Shown here in pieces: positions 32,954 to 40,906 of a DNA stretch of 64,000 nt (positions within the stretch are counted from its first letter, which is position 1; each line of letters opens with the position of its first letter). Source of the DNA: Pseudomonas frederiksbergensis (GTDB lineage Bacteria; Pseudomonadota; Gammaproteobacteria; Pseudomonadales; Pseudomonadaceae). The stretch spans positions 992,001 to 1,056,000 of the forward strand of contig NZ_CP142104.1 in assembly GCF_035751725.1 (NCBI RefSeq), in the 5' to 3' direction. The notes below the pieces were generated by a model. The model saw only the letters and a program-made list of their open reading frames with translations. It searched no databases and was not told where the DNA came from. The position numbers and the translations under genes are program-made.

Positions 32954-33292
32954 TCAGCGCCGTTGCAGTGGCTGCGCCTCGAATGTCACACCCTCCAACC
33001 CATCGGCCATCAGCGCGCGGATATTGCCGTGGTCGCTGCCTTCGGGCGTGGCCAGTACCGAACGATAATGTTCGCCAAACGCCAGCAGCGCTTCTTCGTC
33101 GCTCAAGCCTTCAAGCAGCGCCAGGCCCAACGTCTTGCAGGAGCCTTCGTTCTGCCCGGCGGCGTTTTCCACGCCGCCATTCTTGAAGGCCCGGGGTTGA
33201 TAGTCGTAGCCATCGGCAATGAAGGCCAGGGTGTCGGCAAAAAGATGCTCGCCGCTCTTGAGGCTGGTGCGAAAGGTGTTCAGGTCAGGCAT
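32954..33292 (-). CDS. HopJ-family protein
   Basis: This 112-residue protein (MPDLNTFRTSLKSGEHLFAD) matches the HopJ family, named from a P. syringae protein once listed as a type III effector. The conserved core includes FIADGYDYQPRAFKNG and GSCKTLGLALL. There are no secretion genes near it, and homologues occur widely in non-pathogens, so a housekeeping role is more likely. Its start overlaps the end of the DUF1244 gene by 8 nt, placing it at the end of the pterin gene set. Confidence 0.85.
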   Translation of the reverse strand: MPDLNTFRTSLKSGEHLFADTLAFIADGYDYQPRAFKNGGVENAAGQNEGSCKTLGLALLEGLSDEEALLAFGEHYRSVLATPEGSDHGNIRALMADGLEGVTFEAQPLQRR

Positions 33293-33581
33293 TGGGGTTT
33301 CCTTTGGCGAACGCCGCTTGCTGCTCGGCACTGGCTTCTTTCTGGTACTGGGCTTTCCATTCGGCATAGGGCATGCCGTAGACGACTTCGCGTGCATCAT
33401 CGAGGCTGACGTCGATCTGGCGCTCATCGGCGGCCGCCTTGTACCACTTGGACAGGCAGTTGCGGCAGAACCCGGCGAGGTTCATCAGGTCGATGTTTTG
33501 CACATCCTTGCGGCTGTCGAGGTGGGCAACCAGCCGACGGAATGCGGCGGCTTCAAGTTCGAGGCGTTGTTGGTCGTTCAT
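33285..33581 (-). CDS. DUF1244 domain-containing protein
   Basis: This 98-residue protein belongs to DUF1244, a small conserved family with CRNCLSKWY, a Cys-x-x-Cys pair that could bind metal. The function is unknown. It is translationally linked to the hopJ-like gene and follows folX after a 97-nt gap filled with a palindromic repeat. Confidence 0.88.
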   Translation of the reverse strand: MNDQQRLELEAAAFRRLVAHLDSRKDVQNIDLMNLAGFCRNCLSKWYKAAADERQIDVSLDDAREVVYGMPYAEWKAQYQKEASAEQQAAFAKGNPNA

Positions 33582-33598
33582 GGGAGTCTCTGCGAGAC

Positions 33599-33670
33599 AG
33601 CTTCAAGTGGCACGCTTCAAGCTGCAAGTGGGTTTGCGGTGTTCAGGCTTGAAGCTTACAGCTTGAAGCT
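33599..33670. repeat. Imperfect inverted repeat of AGCTTCAAG units
   Basis: Two CTTCAAG motifs on the left face two CTTGAAGC motifs on the right, giving a long imperfect hairpin between folX and the DUF1244 gene. AGCTTGAAGC-type palindromes are frequent between Pseudomonas genes. It may stabilise or end the folX transcript. Confidence 0.65.
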
Positions 33671-33678
33671 TTTGGCTG

Positions 33679-34059
33679 CTACGAAGTAGCCCTGCTTGCC
33701 GCCAGCGTAATCGATACGGACTCGGCGAAGCGCAAGGCATGCGGCTTGTCGACTTCGACTTCGGCATACAGCACCGACTCGTTTGCCATGACCAGGTCGA
33801 GCAGCTCCTGGGTGAGGCGTTCGAGCAGGGCGAAGCGATTGCCTTCCACGTGGGCAATGATCGCCTTGGTGATGGTGCGGTAGTTCAGGGCATGGTCGAT
33901 GTCGTTGTCGCGCACCGCTTCCTGGGCGGCATAGAGGATGGTCAGGTTGATCAGCACATCCTGCTTGTTGAGGATTTCATCCTCGTTGATGCCGATGAAT
34001 GTACGCAGGCGCAGGTCCTTGACCTTGATGCGCGCCATGGCGGGTTGAAGTTGTGGCAT
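33679..34059 (-). CDS. folX: Dihydroneopterin triphosphate 2'-epimerase FolX
   Basis: This 126-residue protein is a FolB-like T-fold enzyme that epimerises dihydroneopterin triphosphate to the monapterin form. Family motifs are [12 protein letters not shown] and [10 protein letters not shown], with the conserved Lys/Glu region near [11 protein letters not shown]. FolX rather than FolB is indicated by linkage to folM and folE. It directly abuts folE (1-nt junction). The pathway supplies tetrahydromonapterin, the cofactor of phenylalanine hydroxylase in Pseudomonas. Confidence 0.92.
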   Translation of the reverse strand: MPQLQPAMARIKVKDLRLRTFIGINEDEILNKQDVLINLTILYAAQEAVRDNDIDHALNYRTITKAIIAHVEGNRFALLERLTQELLDLVMANESVLYAEVEVDKPHALRFAESVSITLAASRATS

Positions 34060-34617
34060 TTATTGGCTCCGTCGAATCAATTGCAGGAACTCCTGGCGCG
34101 TGGTGCTGGATTCGCGAAAAGCGCCGAGCATCACCGAGGTGTTCATGGTCGAGTTCTGTTTTTCGACACCGCGCATCATCATGCACATGTGTTGGGCTTC
34201 AATCACCACCGCAACGCCGGCAGCCTGGGTGACCCGCTGCACCGCGTCGGCGATTTGCCGGGTGAGGTTTTCCTGGATTTGCAGGCGGCGGGCGAACATG
34301 TCCACCAGTCGCGCGACCTTCGACAGCCCCAGGACCTTGCCGGTGGGAATATAAGCCACATGGGCCTTGCCGATGAAGGGCAGCAGGTGATGTTCGCACA
34401 ATGAGTAGAGCTCGATGTCGGCGACAATCACCATTTCATCGCTGTCGGAGGCAAACAAGGCGCCGTTGACGATCTGTTCGACGCTTTGCTCGTAGCCATG
34501 GCAAAGGTACTGCATGGCCCTGGCCGCGCGCGCCGGGGTATCCAGCAAGCCTTCGCGTTCCGGGTCTTCGCCCAGGCCGATCAGGATCTCACGGTAATGC
34601 TGGGGCGAAAGCGCCAT
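34060..34617 (-). CDS. folE: GTP cyclohydrolase I FolE
   Basis: This 185-residue enzyme converts GTP to dihydroneopterin triphosphate. Zinc ligands are visible in [20 protein letters not shown] and, later, the cysteine region is replaced by [10 protein letters not shown]. Length is slightly short of E. coli FolE but typical of Pseudomonas copies. Pseudomonas genomes often hold two folE genes; this one is tied to folM and folX, pointing to monapterin synthesis, and a P. putida folE is known to be light-inducible. Confidence 0.95.
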   Translation of the reverse strand: MALSPQHYREILIGLGEDPEREGLLDTPARAARAMQYLCHGYEQSVEQIVNGALFASDSDEMVIVADIELYSLCEHHLLPFIGKAHVAYIPTGKVLGLSKVARLVDMFARRLQIQENLTRQIADAVQRVTQAAGVAVVIEAQHMCMMMRGVEKQNSTMNTSVMLGAFRESSTTRQEFLQLIRRSQ

Positions 34618-34638
34618 GGTGGTTCCTCGAGGCCGGGA

Positions 34639-35343
34639 TTATTTGATGTGCCGCCCGCCATTCACCGTCAGGGTCGTGCCAGTGACATAAGGGTTATCCA
34701 GCAGATAGCGCAGGCTCTGGTAAATAACCTCGCTGCCAGGCTCGAAGCCCAGCGCGGACTTTGCCAGGGCCTTGGCGCGATAGGCCGCATCGTCGCCGGG
34801 ATTGAACAGTAGCAGGGCCGGGGCGATACCGTTGACCTTGATGGTCGGGGCATACTTCGCCGCGAAAGACAGCGTCAGGCTTTCAAGCCCGGCCTTGGTG
34901 GCGCAATAGGCGATGTGCTTGCTGCTGCCCTTGCGTGTCACATCATCGCTGATGTGCACGATATCCGCCGGAGTGCAGCGCTGCAGCAGCTCGGCGCAAT
35001 GCAGGTTGATCAGGTAAGGGGCGAGCATGTGCACCGCAAACATTTCGTTGAATGCGGCTGTTTCGCTCTCCGGGGTTTCGGCCAGCCAGGCAGAGGCGTT
35101 GTGCACGATCGCTCGCAGTTGGTCGGTGTGCTGCTTGAGCTGATCGATGAAGCCAAGGATACCCGGTTCGCTGGAAAGATCGGCGAACAGCACCGTAGCC
35201 CCCATGTCTCGCAACGCCTGCACGCCTGGGCGTTCGGTGCGGTAAGTGGCGATGACCGGCTGCCCGTCCTCCAGCAAACGTCGGGCGCAATGCAGGCCGA
35301 CGCGTTGGGCTGCGCCGGTGATCAGGATCGGAGCGGTAGGCAT
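34639..35343 (-). CDS. folM: Dihydromonapterin reductase FolM
   Basis: This 234-residue short-chain reductase has an N-terminal glycine motif ITGAAQRVGLHCARRL and the catalytic YCATKAGLESL. FolM reduces dihydromonapterin to the tetrahydro form. The ATG at 35343 (MPTAPILITG) fits the family; an upstream TTG at 35376 is unlikely. It is first in the folM-folE-folX-DUF1244-hopJ run. Confidence 0.92.
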   Translation of the reverse strand: MPTAPILITGAAQRVGLHCARRLLEDGQPVIATYRTERPGVQALRDMGATVLFADLSSEPGILGFIDQLKQHTDQLRAIVHNASAWLAETPESETAAFNEMFAVHMLAPYLINLHCAELLQRCTPADIVHISDDVTRKGSSKHIAYCATKAGLESLTLSFAAKYAPTIKVNGIAPALLLFNPGDDAAYRAKALAKSALGFEPGSEVIYQSLRYLLDNPYVTGTTLTVNGGRHIK

Positions 35344-35455
35344 GGGGTGGTTTGGCTCGGGTCGTGGCACAAGCAAAAACTATAACAGCGACGGCGGGCG
35401 CCTCCTATGCGCAAAGGCGAGTCCAGCGCCCCGCCCGGTTTGCGCAGGCGCCGGT

Positions 35456-36016
35456 TCAATGATTCTGCGTCGACGCCAACGGCCGTTCTGGTGTACCGGT
35501 GAGCCAGCCCCCCAATAAACGCGTCGATATTGGGATAAACAAGTACACCATCAGGGGCGTCAATATGAGCGTGCTGATGAATACCCTGCTCAACATCGCC
35601 AGTTCGCCGAGTAGCGGCGCCAAGAGGAAATTGAACAATAACGAAACCGGAAAGAACGCAAGCCAGATGGCTACGGCCTGTTTCCAACGTGGCGGGCGCT
35701 TGCCGGCCGCGCCGAACCAGCCATCGATGCCGCGTACCCGGTGTTCGGATGGATGGGCAAACAGTTCGCTACCGCGCCCCAGCCAGGCCGTGCGCGAGGC
35801 CGAATGTTCCCAGGCGTGAAGGGTCTGCTCGTCGGCGAATCGGAAGATAATCTGGAATTCGTCGTCTTCGGGCGGTGGTGCGAGCACGCCTGAGCCCAGG
35901 TAGCCCGGGAAGTCAGCTGCTAACAGTTCGCCTTCACGCAACCACGCGATAAGGTCGTGATAACATCCATTGGCGACGCGGCGCGCCACCATGAGTGTGA
36001 CTGGGGAGGCAGACAT
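35456..36016 (-). CDS. Antibiotic biosynthesis monooxygenase (ABM) domain membrane protein
   Basis: This 186-residue protein has an N-terminal ABM ferredoxin-like domain (about residues 1-95; TLMVARRVANGCYHDLIAWL, FRFADEQTLHAWEHS) and two C-terminal transmembrane helices (about 112-135 and 142-165). The family is of uncertain function; an enzymatic monooxygenase role is not shown. It is divergent from the LitR-like regulator with a 223-bp shared promoter region, so it may be a target of it. Confidence 0.8.
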   Translation of the reverse strand: MSASPVTLMVARRVANGCYHDLIAWLREGELLAADFPGYLGSGVLAPPPEDDEFQIIFRFADEQTLHAWEHSASRTAWLGRGSELFAHPSEHRVRGIDGWFGAAGKRPPRWKQAVAIWLAFFPVSLLFNFLLAPLLGELAMLSRVFISTLILTPLMVYLFIPISTRLLGGWLTGTPERPLASTQNH

Positions 36017-36171
36017 TTTGTATCTCCATGTTACAGGTGCGGTTGCTCCGGATAGGAGCTTCGCAGTTAAAGACGCCCCGTGGGTAAGGGCTGCGTCTGG
36101 TCACAAGAGGCAGGCAAGGATTATTCCCAGTCGAGCACAAAACAACAAATCCACAGATTGGCCGGTGCTGT

Positions 36172-36205
36172 CCCTTGTCAGTGCACCGCTGACAAGGGGT
36201 AATAT
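36172..36205 (+). promoter_or_regulatory. MerR-type elongated promoter with dyad operator before the LitR-like gene
   Basis: TTGTCA (36175-36180) and TAATAT (36200-36205) are separated by 19 bp, the long spacing typical of MerR-controlled promoters. A perfect 10-bp dyad, CCCTTGTCAG and CTGACAAGGG (36172-36181, 36189-36198), overlaps the -35 box and spacer. This fits autoregulation by the gene product, whose start is 35 bp further on. Confidence 0.5.
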
Positions 36206-36239
36206 GGGATCCAATTTTCCAGTTGGGAAAACCGACGGA

Positions 36240-37199
36240 ATGAGCGTAATCACCGAAGATAATGCCGTTTTCTCGGCGCCCGGCGCCGTGAAGCGCGATG
36301 ACTTGTTTCCTATTCGCGAAGTGGCGCGGTTGACCGGCGTGAATCCCGTGACGTTGCGTGCATGGGAACGTCGCTATGGCCTGATCCAACCCACGCGCAC
36401 CGAAAGCGGGCATCGCCTGTATTCCTTGGATGATGTTGAAAGGGTCCGCAGTATCCTCGCTTGGATCGAGCGTGGGGTGGCCGTGAGCAAGGTGGGAAAG
36501 ATTCTGGCGAAGACCGAATCGGTGCAGCCGGTCTCCAGGTTGATCACCCCCGATCTGGTGCGCGCCGATTACAGTCAATGGCAACAACAGATAGCGGACG
36601 CGGTCGGCAATTTCGACGATGTGGAACTGGACCGGGTCTACGGGCAGATTTTTTCCTGCTACACAGTGTCAGTGGTCTTCCAGGACATCCTGATGCCGCT
36701 CTGGCGGGACCTGCTGCAACGCCGGCACGAGTTCGGGCAGACCAGCGAATGGCTGTTCTACGACGCTTTCCTGCGCTCGCGTGTAGCGCAACGGCTTCTG
36801 CTCAATCGTGAGCTGCTAGCCAGGCGTGTTCTGGTCTGCGCGATTGCCAGCCAATGCCGGGAACTTGAATTGCTGGTGGCTGCGCTGTTCGTGTCCAAGG
36901 CCGAGGTGGGTGTCAGGGTTCTGACTATCGGCCTGCCCTTTGACGAGCTGACCTTCGTTTGCCAGAAGATCCAGCCTTTGGCATTGGTGCTGGTGTCCAA
37001 CCACGCGCCGATCACCGAGCTGCCCAAGCGTCTGAAACAGTTGGCGATGGGCTTGGATTGCCCGTTGTTCCTGGCTGGCGAGGCGTCCGATCTGGCTCAG
37101 GAAAGCCTGGAGGGCTCATCAATCGGTTGCCTGGGGGCCGACGGAACGGAAATGCGCCTGCGCTTGCGTCAATTCCTGGACGGTACCCTGGATACCTGA
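36240..37199 (+). CDS. MerR-family regulator of the class II LitR/PplR type
   Basis: This 319-residue regulator has an N-terminal MerR helix-turn-helix (about residues 22-90; FPIREVARLTGVNPVTLRAW, then GHRLYSLDDVERVRS) and a C-terminal cobalamin-domain-like region. The B12 ligands of class I LitR/CarH are missing: the W-x9-EH site reads W with SR in place of EH, and ExH is replaced by QCRE. This matches class II LitR (PplR) of P. putida, which works with LOV receptors in light-induced transcription. A LOV gene lies 660 bp away. The start at 36240 fits the HTH; a longer open frame upstream does not. Confidence 0.88.
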   Translation: MSVITEDNAVFSAPGAVKRDDLFPIREVARLTGVNPVTLRAWERRYGLIQPTRTESGHRLYSLDDVERVRSILAWIERGVAVSKVGKILAKTESVQPVSRLITPDLVRADYSQWQQQIADAVGNFDDVELDRVYGQIFSCYTVSVVFQDILMPLWRDLLQRRHEFGQTSEWLFYDAFLRSRVAQRLLLNRELLARRVLVCAIASQCRELELLVAALFVSKAEVGVRVLTIGLPFDELTFVCQKIQPLALVLVSNHAPITELPKRLKQLAMGLDCPLFLAGEASDLAQESLEGSSIGCLGADGTEMRLRLRQFLDGTLDT

Positions 37200-37207
37200 T
37201 AGCAGGC

Positions 37208-37813
37208 TTAGAGGTGCATCGCGGGATGAGCCAGGCGATGTTGTTGAAGAATGTATTGGCGTAGCCGTTCAGTTTCGTCCTGGTCGTGCTGGCTCAGGTG
37301 ATAAGCGTACAGGCCTTGATCGGTTTCCCTTTCGAATGTGCCACGCAAGGCAATCCTCTCGTAGCCTGACGGGCTGAACCAAAGGGCGAACTGCTTCACA
37401 GGCTTGGTGCGATTGCGGATTTCCAGCAGTACGCCTTTGCAAGACACCTCGTGCACCCACAAGGGCCCTGGCTGCCCCTGGGCATTTTCCAGTGCCACCG
37501 GCTCCTCGAGCGCGAGGCGCCAGGGCCGTATTTTCGGTCCATCCTCGTAGATGCTCGGCACACCCAGGCGAAGGTGCATGGCGTGGAACTCATCTTCAAC
37601 CAGTTGCAATGGAAAGGTCATCTGCTGGTTTTCGAAATTAGCCTGCAGCGTGACCTGTTCATTTGCCGCCAGACGTGTCAACAGATCACGGATCTGCGAC
37701 CCGCCGTTAACCAGCAGGCTCGACGTGACGTCCCGCTCGTTCAATTGCGGGTTGTGCTGCATCGTCCGGATGAAGTCCAGTTCGTCCTGGGTCAGGAGGC
37801 TGTCGCGCTGCAT
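37208..37813 (-). CDS. PilZ/YcgR-like domain protein, operon partner of the LOV receptor
   Basis: This 201-residue protein begins MQRDSLLTQDELDFIRTM. A YcgR-like N-terminal part is followed by a likely PilZ barrel (about residues 95-200), where VHEVSCKGVLLEI resembles the D/NxSxxG motif of c-di-GMP binders. The matching RxxxR motif is degenerate (KIRPWR), so c-di-GMP binding is uncertain. It lies 49 nt after the LOV gene on the same strand and ends 8 nt from the convergent LitR-like gene. The 28 codons open upstream of 37813 are not counted. Confidence 0.65.
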   Translation of the reverse strand: MQRDSLLTQDELDFIRTMQHNPQLNERDVTSSLLVNGGSQIRDLLTRLAANEQVTLQANFENQQMTFPLQLVEDEFHAMHLRLGVPSIYEDGPKIRPWRLALEEPVALENAQGQPGPLWVHEVSCKGVLLEIRNRTKPVKQFALWFSPSGYERIALRGTFERETDQGLYAYHLSQHDQDETERLRQYILQQHRLAHPAMHL

Positions 37814-37862
37814 AGGGTGCTCGAAAAAAGATACTTTCACTGGTGATTGTAGTGACTGACCA

Positions 37863-38336
37863 CTAATTCGCCGTTTTGTTTTCGCCATTCGTCGCATTGA
37901 GCCGAGCGATGGTCTGCCGTGCTTCGGCCAACTCCGCTTCCAACTGGGTAATGCGTTGTTGGGCCCTCACTTGGACCGTTACGTCTTTCTGCACACCAAC
38001 GAAATAGGTGTGGCCATCGGCTTCGCTTTTCACCGTGGACAGTGACAACTCGTTCCAGAACGGCGTGCCGTCCTTACGGTAGTTGCGCAGGATTTGCCTG
38101 CATGAGCCTCCTTCTTTCAAGGCCATGCGGATGGATTCGAGGGAAGGTTGGTCGCGATCGCCCGACTGCAGGAACCGGCAATCCTGATAGAGGATTTCGT
38201 CGCGTCCATAGCCGGTCAGCCGTTCAAATGCAGGGTTTACGTAAATCAATATGTTGTCTTCGCCTTCCTTCTCGGCGACAACGATTCCATCGTTCGAAGC
38301 GTTGATCACCAGTTGCATCAGATGAGCATTGATCAT
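37863..38336 (-). CDS. Short LOV blue-light photoreceptor (PpSB1-LOV-like)
   Basis: This 157-residue protein is a single LOV (PAS) domain with short helical extensions. The photoactive cysteine is Cys53 in YQDCRFLQSGDRDQ, which forms the flavin adduct under blue light, and the flavin-contacting glutamine is Gln116 in YFVGVQKDV. The N terminus MINAHLMQLVINASNDGIVV and both key positions agree with P. putida PpSB1-LOV. The C-terminal helix (about 122-150) is a likely dimer coiled coil. AAAGGAGAG precedes the ATG. It probably signals through protein contact with the LitR-like regulator. Confidence 0.95.
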   Translation of the reverse strand: MINAHLMQLVINASNDGIVVAEKEGEDNILIYVNPAFERLTGYGRDEILYQDCRFLQSGDRDQPSLESIRMALKEGGSCRQILRNYRKDGTPFWNELSLSTVKSEADGHTYFVGVQKDVTVQVRAQQRITQLEAELAEARQTIARLNATNGENKTAN

Positions 38337-38485
38337 GAAGTCTCTCCTTTAGGAGCCGAGTATGCGCGTCATTCTAAAAGAACCAAGCGCGATGTTCATT
38401 GGCCATTAGTTGTTGAGAGTCAATCGCAGCTTTTGCGCGCAGCCTGTTACTATTCCCGGCCTCTATCAGCTTCAGGATCAGATTG

Positions 38486-38965
38486 ATGAAAGTCGCCATT
38501 CTTTCCGGCTCCGTATACGGCACGGCCGAAGAAGTTGCCCGGCATGCCGCCAACCTGTTGGGTGATGCCGGTTATGAAGTATTCCATCATCCACGGGCGA
38601 CCCTGGAGGACATCAAGGCGTTCGGACCGCAAGCGTTGCTGGCCGTGACGTCGACAACGGGAATGGGTGAACTGCCGGACAACTTGATGCCGCTGTACGC
38701 GACGATTCGCGACCAGTTGCCCGCATCGTTCCGCGGCCTGCCTGGCGCGGTCATCGGCTTGGGGGACGCGAGCTACGGTGACACGTTCTGCGGTGGTGGC
38801 GAGCAGATGCGCGAATTGTTCGGCGAGCTGGGCGTGCGCGAAGTGCTGCCCATGCTGCGCCTGGATGCCAGCGAAAGCGTTACCCCTGAGACCGATTCCG
38901 AGCCCTGGCTGGAGAAACTGATCGCAGAGCTGCAGCGGGCCCCTGGTGACTCGCTCGGCCAGTAA
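38486..38965 (+). CDS. Flavodoxin (MioC-like)
   Basis: This 159-residue protein starts MKVAILSGSVYGTAEEVARH, the FMN phosphate-binding loop of flavodoxins, followed by TSTTGMGELPDNLMP and LGDASYGDTFCGGG, the other FMN contacts. It transfers electrons; the partner is not evident. ATG 38486 is chosen over the TTG one codon upstream. It is divergent from the LOV gene across 149 bp, so a shared light response is possible but unproven. Confidence 0.92.
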   Translation: MKVAILSGSVYGTAEEVARHAANLLGDAGYEVFHHPRATLEDIKAFGPQALLAVTSTTGMGELPDNLMPLYATIRDQLPASFRGLPGAVIGLGDASYGDTFCGGGEQMRELFGELGVREVLPMLRLDASESVTPETDSEPWLEKLIAELQRAPGDSLGQ

Positions 38966-39073
38966 GCTGGCTGCCAAGGCAACTACCGCCCCCGCCGGAG
39001 CTGACTAGACTGGTTTTCTTGTTCATGAGGATCGTGGACATATTTCTCTAACAAGAAGCCAGAGGTCACCGCC

Positions 39074-39856
39074 GTGAGCGTAGCGTCCCTTCAATCGACA
39101 GTCGGCATCAAAGATCAGGTCACTGCGGCCGAATGGCAGACCCGTGTCGATCTCGCCGCCTGTTATCGGCTTGTCGCGCTGCACGGCTGGGATGACTTGA
39201 TCTTCACCCACATCTCCGCGAAGGTTCCCGGTACGCAAGAGTTCCTGATCAATCCATACGGCTTGATGTTTCATGAAATCAGCGCGTCGAGCTTGGTGAA
39301 GATCGATCAGGCCGGCAACAAATTGATGGACAGCCCCTACGAGATCAACCCCGCCGGCTTCACCATTCACAGCGCAGTCCACGAAGTGCGGCACGACGTT
39401 GAGTGCGTATTGCACACCCACACCGCAGCCGGCGTCGCGGTATCGGCCCAGAAGCAAGGCGTGCTCCCGATCAGCCAACAGTCGTTATTCGTGCTGTCGA
39501 GCCTGGCGTATCACCCTTATGAGGGGGTAGCGCTCAATCCCGAGGAAAAAGCCCGCCTGCAAGCGGACCTCGGCGAGAACAACTTCCTCATGTTGCACAA
39601 CCATGGCCTGCTGACCTGCGGCGGCACCATTGCCGATACGTTCCTGATGATGTTCATCTTCCAGCGGGCCTGCGAAATCCAGGTATTGGCCCAGACGGGC
39701 GGTGCCGAGTTGATCGCCATCGAGCCGCAGGTCCTGGCCGGTGCCCGCGCAATGGTCGCCGGAGTGACCAGGAGCGCCCAGGGCATGGGAGGGGCGTTGG
39801 CTTGGCCGGCGCTGCTGCGCAAACTCGACCTGCAAGATCCGAGTTACAAGAGTTGA
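39074..39856 (+). CDS. Class II aldolase/adducin family protein
   Basis: This 260-residue protein belongs to the class II aldolase/adducin N-terminal family. Zinc-ligand histidines are seen in VECVLHTHTAAG and in MLHNHGLLTCGG, with the Asn/Ser phosphate region near FLINPYGLMF. Members act as sugar-phosphate aldolases or epimerases, but this long adducin-like subgroup has no assigned substrate. It starts with GTG after AGAGGT. Its stop overlaps the next gene (TGATG). Confidence 0.88.
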   Translation: MSVASLQSTVGIKDQVTAAEWQTRVDLAACYRLVALHGWDDLIFTHISAKVPGTQEFLINPYGLMFHEISASSLVKIDQAGNKLMDSPYEINPAGFTIHSAVHEVRHDVECVLHTHTAAGVAVSAQKQGVLPISQQSLFVLSSLAYHPYEGVALNPEEKARLQADLGENNFLMLHNHGLLTCGGTIADTFLMMFIFQRACEIQVLAQTGGAELIAIEPQVLAGARAMVAGVTRSAQGMGGALAWPALLRKLDLQDPSYKS

Positions 39857-40758
39857 TGCCCATGGTGCAGATCCCCTTGCGTGTCTGGCGACAGCGCGGC
39901 CAGATGTTCATGTTCCGTGGCCATGCTATCCGGTACTGGGTTGCAGGACATGGCGAGCCGTTGCTATTGATCCACGGGTTTCCCACCGCCAGTTGGGATT
40001 GGCATTACCTGTGGCAGCCGTTGGCGCAGCGTTATCGGGTGATTGCCTGCGACATGCTCGGTTTTGGTGACTCCGCCAAACCGGTGGATCATGTCTACAG
40101 CCTGCTTGAACAGGCCGATCTGCAACAGGCATTGCTGGCGCATCTGAACGTGACGCAAGCGGTTCATATACTGGCCCATGACTACGGCGACAGCGTGGCC
40201 CAGGAGCTCATCGCCCGGCATGGCGAGGCACGCATCAATGTCGCCAGTTGTACCTTTCTCAATGGGGGCTTGTTCCCGGAAACCCATCGTCCGGTGCTGA
40301 TGCAAAAACTTTTGCTCAGCCCTCTGGGATGGTTGATTGGCCGGGCTTTTTCAAGGGATGGCCTGGTCAAGAGTTTTCGACGAATCTTCGGCCCCTGGAC
40401 TGCCCCCACCGAGAGCGAACTGGATGATTACTGGAGCCTGATCGAAACCCATCGCGGACCACGGGTCATGCACAAGCTCATTACCTATATTCCGGAACGA
40501 CGCGTGCAACGTGACCGTTGGGTCAAGGCGATGCAGCGTGGTGAGGTACCCATGCGAGTCATTGACGGGGCATTCGATCCGATTTCCGGTGCGCATATGG
40601 TGGCGCGTTACCGAGCCCTGATTCCCAACGCCGATACAGTGTTGTTAGCCGATATTGGTCACTACCCCCACACCGAGGCGCCAGTGCAGGTGCTCAAGCA
40701 TTACCTGGCATTTCGCGAAGCGATCGCTGCGCCTTACCGGCAACTGGCATGTTCCTGA
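39856..40758 (+). CDS. Alpha/beta hydrolase resembling MEST/PEG1
   Basis: This 300-residue hydrolase has the oxyanion segment LLIHGFPTASWDW, a nucleophile elbow AHDYGDSVAQEL with Asp109, and a C-terminal IGHYPHTE with catalytic His269. The HDYGD elbow plus LNGGLFPETHRPVLMQKLL and FGPWTAPTESELDDYW are the hallmarks of the vertebrate MEST (PEG1) group, related to haloalkane dehalogenases and epoxide hydrolases. Substrate unknown. It is coupled to the aldolase-like gene by TGATG; a second ATG 6 nt later is an alternative start. Confidence 0.88.
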   Translation: MPMVQIPLRVWRQRGQMFMFRGHAIRYWVAGHGEPLLLIHGFPTASWDWHYLWQPLAQRYRVIACDMLGFGDSAKPVDHVYSLLEQADLQQALLAHLNVTQAVHILAHDYGDSVAQELIARHGEARINVASCTFLNGGLFPETHRPVLMQKLLLSPLGWLIGRAFSRDGLVKSFRRIFGPWTAPTESELDDYWSLIETHRGPRVMHKLITYIPERRVQRDRWVKAMQRGEVPMRVIDGAFDPISGAHMVARYRALIPNADTVLLADIGHYPHTEAPVQVLKHYLAFREAIAAPYRQLACS

Positions 40759-40906
40759 CGATTATTGCCGGGACGAGATAGCGCGACCGCTGCATCATCC
40801 CTTCACCTTATTGCCTGCCATTCACTCCCGCCCTTGTTGATTGTGACCGGCCGACTTGTACCGGACACTCGTGCCAATGTCCTATCGGTCTGATGGAGTT
40901 CTGCCC

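Noticed and set aside
35344-38485. PplR-type TGTACA-N12-TGTACA direct repeats in the light locus
   Set aside because: I looked through the gaps between folM, the ABM gene, the LitR-like gene and the LOV gene and found no acceptable match by eye.
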